Assembly (NCBI GenBank): GCA_031769625.1 | Contig: JAUIMM010000550.1 | Span: 992,001 to 1,056,000 of the forward strand | From: Taudactylus pleione | Lineage: Eukaryota > Chordata > Amphibia > Anura > Myobatrachidae | Direction of reading: 5' to 3' | Length of the DNA stretch: 64,000 nucleotides | Part shown: one piece after another, positions 22,822 through 32,417 of the stretch | Layout of the letters: each line of letters opens with the position of its first letter | Position numbering within the stretch: position 1 is the first letter of the stretch | The notes under the pieces: generated by a model | What the model saw: the letters and a program-made list of their open reading frames with translations, nothing else | Told to the model about the DNA's origin: nothing | Databases searched by the model: none | Program-made: the position numbers and the translations under genes

Positions 22822-23160
22822 TATGGATGGCCATCGATCATCGATGATTCATAATCATCGATAGGGGAGAACCAGATGGATTATCTCCTGCGATAGTGCA
22901 GCTTAACCAAATGTTTTTTGGGGTTTACTTTTTACAAGGTGCCAGGACACAGAACATAGCTCCACCCCCGAAGCCCGTGAAGCCCCATCCCCGGGTTCTG
23001 ATTGGCCGACAGGCCAGAGTCAGTCAAAGAACAGGGATGACCATCGGTTGGTGAAACCATCGATGGTCATCCATTGCATAGTTGGTAACCGTCGATGGCC
23101 ACTTGCTATATCGCCGTCGATGGTAACCATCCATGGTAACCACACCGATGGCTGTCCCTA
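22822..23160. mobile_element. hAT-like MITE rich in ATCGATGG motifs
   Basis: Left end TATGGATGGCCATCGATC, right end complement TAGGGACAGCCATCGG. The 8-bp flanks CTCTTGTG and CTCATGTG differ by one base. The interior carries repeated CCATCGATGG-type self-complementary words. Confidence 0.75.
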
Positions 23161-23168
23161 CTCATGTG

Positions 23169-23600
23169 TGCACAGCTGGGAACTTACCACCCAGCTTTTC
23201 ACTAGTCAGGATAAAAGAGCCAACCTAGGGACAACAGGACAGTCAGATGGAAGATGTGACATAGCACATGCAACCTGGAGAGCACTGAATCTGTGTTACT
23301 ATAAATGTATCAGAAAGCCACGTCATATATCTAATCAGCTTCACTTGACACCGTGGGCTGCCTCGGGGAAGCTTACAGTTATCCATGCCATTTTCACCGG
23401 AGATTACATGAAATTCGGATATAAGGAGGATGAGTATCTCTAAAACCATATGTGAGAAAAATTTATATCGCCTACTTGGACAGAGGGTATTTTTTTTTTT
23501 TTTTTTAAATCCTCTTAACTCAATACCTCCCTGGTTTATTTGTGAGCTACAGCCTTTGGTAATATACTCCTGTTATTAATTCTGCCCCTGCATTACTGTC
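23169..23600. other. Unclassified intronic DNA
   Basis: Contains a T17 run near 23490. No exon or element boundary was recognised. The open frame at 23048-23443 overlaps the MITE and has no domain. Confidence 0.35.
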
Positions 23601-23604
23601 TTAA

Positions 23605-23870
23605 GCTGGGTACACACTATGTAATCAATTGCACGATATATCTTTCTGACGCGGATTGGAATGATGTATCGTGCGGATCGCATAGTATGTACGTCCGATT
23701 GCGCGCGTCTGTGGGTCGTTCATTGCATCGTCCCATCTGCTAAATGCAGCATGGAACTACACATCACACCATCGTTTAATACATCGTGCACTGTATACAG
23801 ATGGCGCGATGTATCATGCCATCGCATAATGCCGTTGCTGGGTACCCACTTTGTGTAGTGTGTACCCAGC
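23605..23870. mobile_element. MITE with GCTGGGTACACACTA ends
   Basis: The left arm GCTGGGTACACACTATG is complementary to TAGTGTGTACCCAGC at 23856-23870. TTA/TTAA at the left and ATTA at the right give an unclear target duplication. Related ends are at 51034-51316 and 59870-60225. Confidence 0.7.
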
Positions 23871-24212
23871 ATTATGAATGATTGGCTGTAAAATAAACAC
23901 TAAATGTAGACAAAATTCTGAATGGAATTGAGGATAAATAAGACTGATGGTTTTTTGCTGATTGTTGTAGGAATGACAGCCTTGTTGCTGGGTAAGTTTC
24001 TAGGGTCAGCTGGTGTGATAATTACATGTATTTGGAGGAGAAGTTTGATTGTGGTATATATTGGCCTGGTAGTTTCTATCCAGCCTCTTTTGCTGGATCT
24101 TCACAAATAGCTGAGTATCCGTTATAGCCTTCTATTTTGCTTGCGTCTTGGCAGTGTCTTTTTTGTTCTTTTGCTATCCCCTTTTCCATCTGCATTGTTT
24201 CATTCCCCTCAC

Positions 24213-25620
24213 CATGCCTCGTCCCAGACGTTCTGCTCCCCGTCCCAGGCGGCTAGCTGAATTATCTTGCCCCTTGTTATTGGTTCCCACTAGACCTTTA
24301 TCCCCCATTCCCTCCACTCCCCTTTTTGTGCATCCAACGGACACTCTGGCCCGTTCACCCAGCTCAGCAGTCTCACCTGTGGTAGCTACAGTGTCCGCGC
24401 CCGTTGCGGCCGCGGCGGGCGTGGTCACGTGTCTGGCTGGCCCTTCTCTCCCGTGTCCCCCTCTTCCCACTCCATTCCTTGGGCATCCTGTATGCCCTCT
24501 GGCCAGCTCTCCTCTCTCCTCTGCTCCGATGCATCCGCACCTGTCGCGGATACGGCGGGTGTTGTCACGTGCCGGGCGGGTGCTGCTCCCTCGGCGCTGC
24601 CTGCACCTATGCCGCTTCATGCTGCTATTGAGCCGCCGCCCCCCCCCCGATGGGCTCGGTGGCCATTTTACCTCAGGCAGCCATTTTGGGGCCAGCCTCC
24701 CCTCATGGAGGAGCGCATAACAACCCCTTGCAGAGAACAGCTCCCTCGCTTTTTGCCCCCACCAGTTGGCACCCTGCGTTAAGTGTAGGTGCATCAGGTG
24801 CTTATACAATGCCTGCCTTTTCTCAGCCCCCTTGGAAAACGGCCGCTAGTGGTCAGACACCCGCTTATAGCTCCCAAGACCCCTTTTCAGCTGCTGGCCC
24901 ATCCTGGGGCCAGGCATCATGGAGCTCGGGCGTGGCACCCCCAGTTTTTTCCTCAGCTGCTGGACTTCCTACTGCCCCCTATTTTGCCACTAATGTTCCG
25001 TCTTCCCCTTTTGCCTATTTGCCATACTTTCAGCAGCCCTATCTGTCCTACCCATATTTACCACCATGGCAGGGTTACGCCCCCGCTATAGTACCACCTC
25101 CTGCCCCGCCCCTTCTCCCCCTCATAGGAAGGATTCTCATCCATTGTTACTGGCAGTGTCTATTGCCATGCAGGCGTCAGCCTCCCTGGCGGCTCCTCCT
25201 CCCCTACCACTTCATCCTCCCAACCCACCTCCCCCCGCGCCTGCGGTTCCTCTATCTCTGCCTGTGCCTCACCCGTCTCCTCCAGTTCCAGGTTCTGAAG
25301 TCGCAGGAGACAGCAATGGGGAACAGTCGGCGGTGCAGGCGGCTCCAGTGACAGGTCCGAGTGAAGTGCCTGCTGTCGTCGAAGCAGTTAGGACTCCTCA
25401 GGTGGCAGTGGACGAGGCGACTCCGGGACCCTCTAGTTCTGGTGAGTATGATGTGGCTTGTTCTTCCTCCTCTGATTCTTCTTCTGATTCTTCCCACTCT
25501 TCTGGTTCACCAGCGCGCCCGCGTAAGATTGCCAGAATGGTTGCGCGTTGCTTGGCCAAGAAGTCAGGTAGCACTGTTAGAACGGACGCAGAGACAGGTA
25601 TTAAAGAGCAGGAAGCCTGA
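24213..25620 (+). pseudogene. Ngaro gag-like ORF1, N-terminal part
   Basis: A Pro/Ser/Ala-rich low-complexity protein segment read from the start MPRPRRSAPRPRR, shifting through three frames. Segments include QPPWKTAASG and YLPYFQQPYLSYPYLPPW. It ends with an acidic, Ser-rich stretch and a basic patch (ARPRKIARMVARCL) before a stop at 25618. The composition matches gag-like ORF1 proteins of DIRS/Ngaro elements but has no catalytic motif. A MITE begins 10 bp after the stop. Confidence 0.65.
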
Positions 25621-25629
25621 GCAGACACA

Positions 25630-26175
25630 GGGCCTGATTCAGAGCCGGACGCTCAGAACGAGCGCACGCTCTGAATCAGGGCATGTTTTTTTTTTTTTTC
25701 AAAGCGGCCTTTTGGATGCTCGCATAGCTGTGGGTTACCACCTACAGCTTATGAGAGCGTCCATGATGATGGTCACGATGGTCAAGACCATCGCGACCAT
25801 TGGGCTTGCGACGAGACCCTGCGGTAGGGTCTCGGTGACTGCAAGCCCTGGAGTGATTTGGCTCTATCAGAGCCAAAATCACTCCCACTGACACTAGTGA
25901 TGTCAGTGGGGCCGGACCCAGACGGTAGGCGTTCCCATGGGAACGCCTCCGTCTGGCAGCCACGCCCCCGGCACGCCCACCAAAGGGGCGTGCTGTCACT
26001 CACCATCGACAGCACGCCGCTTTTGGTGCGAGACCCATAATGACGGCTACCCCGTCGTTATTCGGGTCTCGCGCATGCACACGGCGGAGCTCCATCCGTC
26101 TTGCGCATGCGCACTAGGACACCATCGACCCGCTTGCGAGCGCTCAGCGCTCGCGAGCGGGTCTGAGTCAGGCCC
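25630..26175. mobile_element. Hairpin-chain MITE in Ngaro gag region
   Basis: Starts GGGCCTGATTCAGAGCC and ends GAGTCAGGCCC, with ACA duplicated (25627-25629, 26176-26178). It is in opposite orientation to the copy in the recombinase. The terminal hairpin stem reads ACCCGCTTGCGAGCG against CGCTCGCGAGCGGGT, a subfamily-specific version. Also holds the AGTGATTTTGGCTC stem and the GACCATCGCGACCAT module. Confidence 0.92.
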
Positions 26176-26178
26176 ACA

Positions 26179-26870
26179 GTCCATTGTGCAAATACCGCTG
26201 TGCTTTGGGGGTTGCGCAAAAGTGTTCGAGGCAGGATTAGGAAAGGGAAGTTTGTAGATTTTTTCTTCCTCACTGTCAACATGAAAGAAAGTTTTACACA
26301 GGCTAAAAAGACCGGGGGTGTTGGGGAAGACGCTTTTTGTGGTTTTAATAACAGGTTGAAGGGTATGCTAATATTTGCTACATGCTATCTTGAGACGCGA
26401 GCACAGAAACATGTGAATATTATTAGATACTTATTTTTGGTGTTGGACATGTTCGTTCGGTCTCGTAATTTAACGTGGCGAGAATATGATGCGCAGTTTA
26501 GAAAGAAGCATGATGGCAGCATGATAATTCCTTTTGGGCAAAGGAAGGTGAAGTATGGTTAGAGGTGTCACAGAATCGTTGGCCTTCTTTGGATCCGGCA
26601 CAGCCCCGTAGGAGCTCGGTGACCGGCAGATCAGGAACGACAGGACGGGCGAGAGGAAAATGTTTTGCCTATAAACACTCGTGCTATCATTTTCGTCACT
26701 CCTGTCATCTCTGCAGGGGTGAACATCCGGCCAAGGACTGTTGACGTGGGTCGGGAGTGGCTCCACAAGAACGTGGAGATGGCTCCAAGTGAACTGGTTA
26801 AGGCTAACTCTCCCGTATGTTTAGCTTCTCTTAGCAGATGGATTCAGTTATACCCTTGTAAGGAAGATTA
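26179..26870 (+). pseudogene. Ngaro gag-like ORF1, C-terminal part with Cys/His knuckle
   Basis: Continues the gag-like protein beyond the MITE. About 26380-26560 gives helical sequence ending LTWREYDAQFRKKHDG, a pattern I associate with DIRS/Ngaro gag (Trp..Tyr-Asp..Phe-Arg). At 26661-26741 a cluster of Cys and His residues (C..H..C..H..H..C..C..H..C over 27 residues) resembles the element's zinc-binding knuckle. A stop at about 26561 and frame changes break it. Confidence 0.7.
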
Positions 26871-26871
26871 A

Positions 26872-27660
26872 TTGTTTTTGTTGAATGGTTTTTCGTTTGG
26901 TTTTCCATTACCTATAGAGGGTCCGTTGATAGTGAGGGCTTCTAGTAACTTGTGCTCCACCAGAGAGCGGAGAGAAGGAGGTCCTGCTGGGTCGAATGGA
27001 GGGTCCTTTCCCCTGTCCTCCCTATCTCTGGTTGGTGTCATTCCAAAAAAGGTTCCAGGAAAGTTTAATTTGATTCAACATCTTTCATATCCCTCTGGTG
27101 GTTCAGTCAATGATGCTATCCTAGATATTCTCTGTAGAGTTGTGTATAAATCGTTTGATGAGACTTTGGATTTGGTGCGCAGTTTGGTTATGGCGCCTTG
27201 TTAGCAAAATTGGATATAGAATCGGCCTTCCGTTTATTGCCAATGCATCCTGAGGCTATGAAATTTATGGATTTCGTTTAGATTCAGGTTATTTGTTGAT
27301 AAATGTTTGCCAATGGGCTGTGCGGTTTCCTGTGCCTATTTTGAGAAGTTCATCTCCTTTTTACAATAGTGTGTCCAGGCTGGAACAAGGCAGAGTGGTG
27401 TGGCTCACTATTTGGACGATTTTCTCTTTATAGGTCCAGGAAATAGCGATATCTGTTCTGATCTCCTTTTTTCTGCTCAAGCATTGTTTCAGGTCCTGGG
27501 AGTACCAGTTGAGCATGAAAAGACACAGAGTCCTGTTTTTTGCTTAGCATATTTAGGAATTGAGATAGATACAGCTGCGGGTTGTTGTAGGCTTCCCCGA
27601 GACAAGGTAGATAAGTTACTGGAACAAATTGCTGGCTGTTTAGCGGTAAAAACAATTTGA
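26872..27660 (+). pseudogene. Ngaro reverse transcriptase
   Basis: The first RT block is LVGVIPKKVPGKFNLIQHLS with SVNDAI following (about 27028-27120). KLDIESAFRLLPMHP (about 27208-27252) carries the first catalytic aspartate (motif A). CLPMGCAVSCAYFEKF (about 27307-27354) precedes HYLDDFLFIGP (27403-27435), the YxDD active site. LAYLGIEIDT and the RLPRDKV thumb-side sequence follow. The blocks lie in more than one frame with stops at about 27202 and 27658, so it is not translatable as one protein, although both catalytic blocks survive. Confidence 0.9.
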
Positions 27661-28350
27661 CTCAGTAAGGTTCAGTCACTGTTAGGTTCCTTTAACTTTG
27701 CTTGTCGGATAATTCCAATGGGTAGGGTATTTTGCAGGAAATTGGAGAGGGCCACTGCCGGGGTGGTCAGGCCACATCAGCATGTTTGCTTATCAATGGA
27801 GATAAAAGATGATTTGCGTATTTGGTCCAGATTTTTGGTTCATTTCAATGGTGAGCGTATTTGGCCTTCACCACCAGTGGCTAACAGCAAGTTGCAACTG
27901 TTTACTGATGCGGCAGGATCGTCCGATTTTGGGGCCTTTTTCAATGGGGAATGGTGCGCTGCCCCATGGCCGTTAAATTGGCGCCAAGAAGGTTTGACGA
28001 GTAATTTGTTGCTGTTAGAGCTGTTCTCGATTGTCGTAGCGGTGGAGCTTTGGTCTGCGCGACTTAGTAACCACCACGTAGTTTTTTGGTGTGACAATTT
28101 GGGTGTTGTTCATGCCATCAACAACCAGCACTTGTCTTCCCCTTTAGTTTTGCGTTTACTCCGACATTTAATTTTGTGATGTTTGGAGACTAACATCAGA
28201 TTTAGGGCCAGGCATGTGCCAGGGGTTGTGAACGCTCTCTCCCACTTTCAATTTGCGCGGTTTCGAGCACTTGTACCATCGGCTTCTAATGTTGGTTTGA
28301 TGTGCCCCTCATTTGTGTGGCAGATCATCAGGCCGGCTTAGAAAGGTAAG
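27661..28350 (+). pseudogene. Ngaro RNase H
   Basis: LQLFTDAAGSSDFGAFF (about 27894-27945) carries the first acidic residue. LLLLELFSIVVAVELW carries the glutamate, and VVFWCDNLGVVHAINNQ (about 28080-28130) the next aspartate. A stop follows at about 28178. In the shifted frame the typical RARHVPGVVNALSHFQF continuation (about 28204-28254) runs on towards the recombinase. The domain follows the RT with no gap, as expected for DIRS/Ngaro polyproteins. Confidence 0.88.
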
Positions 28351-28361
28351 CTCTACAATCG

Positions 28362-28576
28362 TTGGCTCCATCCACTCTACGAGCGTACTCCGCCGCCTGG
28401 CATGATTGGTGCGCTCATGGTGCGCTCCCGAACATGTTAGGTAAGTCCCAGAGGGAGGTGCTTTCCTCCTTTGTTTGGGAAAAGTATCAGCTAGGTAGAT
28501 CAAGGGCCTCCATGAGTTCGACTCTAGCGGGTGTTTCCTTCTTTTGTAAATTGAAGGGTTTGCATGATCTGACCAA
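28362..28576 (+). pseudogene. Tyrosine recombinase, N-terminal core-binding part
   Basis: STLRAYSAAWHDWCAHG opens the core-binding region, followed by an SFVWEKYQLGRSRASMSSTL stretch of the helical SAM-like fold and LKGLHDL. The MITE at 28577-29107 interrupts the frame directly after DLTK. The catalytic half resumes at 29108. Confidence 0.85.
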
Positions 28577-29107
28577 GGGCCTGATTCAGACCCACTCGCG
28601 AGCGGCTGTCCGCTCGCAAGTGGGTCGATGGTCTGCACTGTGCATGCGCACGACGGAGGGAGCTCTGTCGTGCACATGCGCGAGACGCGCCGAGCGAAGG
28701 ACTTTCCTTCGCTCGGAGTGTCTGATCAAAGGGGGCGTGCTGTCGATGTTGATTGACAGCACGCCCCCTTTGGTGGGCGTGCCGGGGGCGTGCCTCCCAG
28801 ACGGAGGCGTTCCCAAGGGAACGCCTACCGTCAGAAGCCGGCCCCACTGACATCACTAGTGATGTCAGTGGGAGTGATTTTGGCTCTGATAGAGCCAAAA
28901 TCACTCCTGGCCTTGCGGTTGAGAAACTCAACCGCAGGCTTCTGCTCGCAGTGGCGATGGTCGCGATGGTCAAGACCATCGCGACCATCACCCTGCTGTG
29001 TGACCCACAGCTATACGAGCGTCCAGGAGGACGCTCCATATTAATGGAGGTGGGCCCTGATTCAGAGCGAGCGCTCTGGTCAGAGCGTCCGGCTCTGAAT
29101 CAGGGCC
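28577..29107. mobile_element. Hairpin-chain MITE in Ngaro recombinase (reference copy)
   Basis: 531 bp with CAA duplicated (28574-28576, 29108-29110). The hairpins in order are: CCCACTCGCGAGCGG stem; ATGCGCACGACGGAG stem; CGAAGGACTTTCCTTCG; CAAAGGGGGCGTGCTGTC stem with a 10-base loop; GGCGTTCCCAAGGGAACGCC; CACTGACATCACTAGTGATG palindrome; AGTGATTTTGGCTC stem; GCGGTTGAGAAACTCAACCGC; GATGGTCGCGATGGTC stem; GAGCGTCC..GGACGCTC; and a terminal CTGATTCAGAGC..GCTCTGAATCAG hairpin. Little sequence is left unpaired. No protein is encoded. Confidence 0.95.
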
Positions 29108-29755
29108 CAAATCTTCATTCTTGTTAAGGCATTAAGGGGATGGTCAAAGGGTGTCCCCGCTCGAGCCGACTCATGTCAACCTGTTAATGTTTAGTTATTG
29201 TTGAATCTTTTAGCAGTTCTGGGGAAGGTTGCCTCTGACGATTTTGAGGTTTCCCTTTTTCGGCTAGCTTTTTGTGTTGCATTTTTTGGTGCTTTCAGGG
29301 TGAGCGAGTTGGTGGCAGTCAATAAGACATCCACTTCCTCTGGGCTGTTATACAAGGACATGGTTTTTAGAGATGCGGTGGTTCTATGTAAGCTACGTTT
29401 CTCTAAAACAAACCAAACAGGTAGGGGTAAATGGGTAACGCTTGCACAACATAGTGATTTGACTATCTGTCCAGTGCAATTAGCTTCAAAGTACATGGCG
29501 CTGCGTCCAGAGGGGGGGTCTCAGTGGTTGGTACATGCAGACCTTAAGCCCCTCACTAGATTTCAGTTTGCTGCAGTCTTTAAACTAGATTTGGTAGAGT
29601 TAGGTCTTAAGCTGACAGAATATGGTAAGCACTCGTTTTGGATTGGTGCGGCTACGTCTGAAGCACTGGCGGGACCATCTCCCGCGTCCATTCAGTTGGT
29701 AGGGCGTTGGCAGTCAGCTGCGTATAAGAAGTATGTGCATTGTGATAAGCTGTAG
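29108..29755 (+). pseudogene. Tyrosine recombinase, catalytic part (HxxR lost)
   Basis: After a short degenerate joint, an intact frame at 29198-29755 gives AFFGAFRVSELVA, which carries catalytic Arg I. KHSFWIGAATSEA follows, where relatives have His-x-x-Arg, and then QLVGRWQSAAYKKYV with the nucleophilic Tyr. The second catalytic Arg is replaced by Trp, encoded TGG, one C-to-T step from CGG. The enzyme would integrate element DNA as circles without a DDE reaction. This copy should be inactive even in its intact stretch. Confidence 0.9.
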
Positions 29756-29941
29756 TTGCGCACCTGGCGACAACCCGAAAACGTAGTTTACCTGCCAATC
29801 GTTGAACGGCTATTGTTCAACAATTGGGGGTGTGAGGGAATTTTTTTATTTTTCCTCCGGTAGCCATGATCTGACCCACTTTGGTTTTTCTCCTTCACTC
29901 GGGTTACTGTTTTTTCCCTGTTATGCATCCCTGCTAGTTAG

Positions 29942-30580
29942 TTGCCATGTGTTTTCATAAGTTGTGTTATTTTGAATTGGGTTTGGTGTGGTTCTCATGG
30001 TCAGGGTTTCTCTTTTTCCACAGCAAGGGCAGCAGAAGATGGCCAGGTGTGGTTTGTGAGCCACTCCTTTATTTTTTGGGCGGAGAAATATGTGAGAGCT
30101 CAGCGTGTTAGCTTGTCGTTAGAGGGACATCAGATGCGTTGGTTTGGTGGTAGAGGTTTGCGTGTGGAGTCAGTGATGGATTTGATTGTTTCCTCTGTTT
30201 CCAAATGGGGAGTCCCAGAATATATGGTGTTGCACGTTGGAGGGAATGATTTAGGAAAAATGAAGGGTGTGTCATTGATTGTACGTCTGCGCGAGGTTTG
30301 TGATGAGGTGCGATTGCGTTGGCCGTCGGTGCGAATCGTGTGGTCTGAGATGATGCCTCGTTTGACTTGGAGGGGAGTGCGGAAGCATGGTGCGTTAGAA
30401 AGGGCGCATAAGAAAGCGAATGTGGAGGTGGCAAAGCACATTGAGTCCATAGGAGGAGTGGTGTTGGTTTCTTTGTGAGGGATTTGTTTTCTTTTTTGTG
30501 CTAGTTGTTTGGGTGGTGGGCCAGTCTCCATAGGGCCTGGCTTTGGCGAGAGTATGCTGCAGCTCAATGGCTTTAAGAAA
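29942..30580 (+). pseudogene. SGNH-type hydrolase ORF of Ngaro element
   Basis: A 160-residue segment to the stop at 30476. FVSHSFIFWAEKYV stands where the block I Gly-(Asp/His)-Ser serine motif is expected, with Ser replacing the usual Gly. LHVGGNDLGK (about 30232-30261) matches the GxND block III. IVWSEMMPRLTW matches the downstream strand. The block V Asp-x-x-His motif is not found before the stop, and only weak sequence follows. Vertebrate Ngaro elements often carry such a frame after the recombinase. Its role in the life cycle is not settled. Probably inactive. Confidence 0.8.
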
Positions 30581-30834
30581 ACTTTGTGGGGGCACTTGCC
30601 CTAAATGCCCCTGGCTAATTTGTCCTTCTCTGCACGGGGGGACCCGGGCGCTTTTATGTGCGTAAGCACCTCGGATTGGCCCAGGAGGGAAGTGAGACTC
30701 CCACATCGTTAGTACGTCTTGAAGGGGGGATGTTTAGTCGTTCCTCATAGATTTTTTGGTTAAGCGAGATGAAAGCTGGAACTGAGCTTATGGCATCTCT
30801 TTGCCACCCTGGTTAAGGTTGATTAATTCTGATT

Positions 30835-30915
30835 TATAAATAAAAGCTGTGACCTTTTTTCAGCCAAGCTGTTTGTCCATGTCTTTATTTATAGTTAAGT
30901 TAAGTAAGCTAATAA
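30835..30915 (+). terminator. Ngaro 3' end with AATAAA
   Basis: AATAAAAGCTGTGACC at 30838, then TTTGTCCATGTCTTTATTT. The same block marks the fragments near 20743 and 55684, so it is a conserved terminal feature. The AATAAA may serve as polyadenylation signal. Confidence 0.65.
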
Positions 30916-30933
30916 GGTATATGGTGTAAAGCA

Positions 30934-31302
30934 TACTTGCCTACCCTCCCAATTTGGTCGGGAGCCTCCCGAAAATCGGGTGCCACTCCCGACCTCCCGG
31001 GATGGCAGGCAAGTCTCCCGGCTGCCGCCAACCCCTCCTGTCCCACCGCAAGTCTCCCGGCAGCGAAGGGGGCGGTGACGCGAATCGCGTCATTTTGGCA
31101 TCGCCCCCACTTCACACTGCCTGTAATATCGGCAGTGTGTAGCGGGGGCGGGGCCAAAATGATGCTCTTGTGTGGCTCCGCCCCCGCCCGATCCGCAAAA
31201 ACGTCTCATCTTGACGGCCCCGCCCTGTCTGCTGGTCACGCCCCCCCAGTAATGCCGATCTGGCTGCTCCCTCCCGGAAGGGGCAGCCAGATAGTCGGCA
31301 TG
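30934..31302 (+). mobile_element. Retroposon-like element with 14-bp target duplication
   Basis: Flanked by perfect 14-bp direct repeats TATGGTGTAAAGCA (30920-30933, 31303-31316). Starts TACTTGCCTACCCTCCC and is GC-rich with CTCCCGG and GGGCGGTG blocks. Pieces of the same family occur at about 10560-10865 (reverse) and 18168, 42700. The long duplication points to target-primed retrotransposition (SINE/LINE type), but no tRNA-like head or tail was recognised. It lies just after the Ngaro 3' end. Confidence 0.65.
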
Positions 31303-31473
31303 TATGGTGTAAAGCAATAAACATATGCAGATCTTATAAGATGACAATATAAGAAAAACACCATATTTGCATAGGCTTTTACAATGATTGCAGGTAAATA
31401 TATTAAGAACAGGCGCTTAGTCTCTGGATGGTGAACTAGCTGTCAGTCTCCATCAAAAGACAGTTTGAACAGT

Positions 31474-32047
31474 GGCCCTGATTGCGGAATACCGATTATC
31501 AGGAATCTGCGTGTGCGCAGAACCCATACTGCGAGTGTGCAGAACCGGTCCTGTGTAGTCGCACGCAGACCCTTCAATGCCTCTGCCTGATTGACAGGCA
31601 GAGGCATTTAAGCGGTGGAAAGGGGGCGTGTTCTTCCCCGTTTTCCGGAAGTGGCAAGCCCGGGATCTGCATTGATCGACGCAGAGTCCTGGGCTCGCAA
31701 GCCAGTCAGCCTGAGTAAGCTGAGGTTTACTCAGCTGGCAGGATGCACAGCGTCGTCCGCCATCGCGAACATCGACCACTGATGGTCGCGATGGTGATCC
31801 CAGCCTGCCACATACGTCGCAGTGCTGGTATCGCAAATGCAGCAGGAGGTGTCATACAGGGTGTGTCATACACCTTACTGCTGTAATTGCATTATTGCAA
31901 GGATGTAATTGCAAAGCAGCCTGTGTGCACTATACACTACAGTATATGCCTGCGTGCATACATCATATCTATAGCCTGCGTGCACTACACACTACAGTAT
32001 ATGCCTGCGTGCAGCTTTGCAATTGCAATCCTTGATGAATCAGGCCC
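31474..32047. mobile_element. Harbinger-like MITE, GGCCCTGATTGCGG start
   Basis: 574 bp with AGT duplicated (31471-31473, 32048-32050). Starts GGCCCTGATTG and ends TGAATCAGGCCC. Contains CCTCTGCCTG/CAGGCAGAGG, a GTCGCGATGGTG palindrome region and a repeated TGCACTA..CAGTATATGCCTGCGTGCA block (about 31925-32015). Related in ends, but not in all modules, to the hairpin-chain family. Confidence 0.85.
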
Positions 32048-32417
32048 AGTGTCCCTTATTCTATCGTGAATATCGAATATTTGTCAATATTTTTTCACAA
32101 AGGTGAAAAGAGAACTTCACCCACACAAATGTAATCAACACTCAGCATGCAGACTGTCACATAGGGAATGACACTTTTCTCTGCATTATATAATCCATGT
32201 ATTTCCATGAAGTCTGTCTAATGGGAATTCATTAAGTCCACATTAAATAAATCTGTTAGCCAGGCTTAATTAGCAGAATTACAGATGTCAACCTGGCAAT
32301 TATAACTGTCTGAAAACATTTCCTTTCCACCAAGATAAACACGCCACACTGTATAATCTGAGTATTTCTATTCCCTAGTAGTGTACTGGCTGTACTGTAT
32401 AATAAATAAATACTTTC

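Larger units (their letters stand above)
23877..30915 (+). mobile_element. Ngaro-like tyrosine-recombinase retrotransposon, broken
   Basis: In order on the plus strand: Pro/Ser-rich gag-like segment, Cys/His knuckle, reverse transcriptase, RNase H, tyrosine recombinase, SGNH-type hydrolase, then an AATAAA-containing 3' end. An SGNH-hydrolase frame downstream of the recombinase is known from vertebrate Ngaro elements, so Ngaro is favoured over DIRS proper. Two hairpin-chain MITEs (25630-26175, 28577-29107) are inserted. Frameshifts, stops and missing catalytic residues make it inactive. I could not identify the split terminal repeats, so the outer limits are approximate. Confidence 0.85.

Noticed and set aside
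24174..24809. Minus-strand 211-codon frame opposite the gag-like segment
   Set aside because: It is a mirror frame of the GC-rich, Pro/Ser-rich plus-strand sequence. It has no domain, and the plus strand fits the element's gene order.
26200..26562. Host gene with an RKKH motif
   Set aside because: It lies between gag-like sequence and the RT, with the pattern expected of DIRS/Ngaro gag, so it is part of the retrotransposon.
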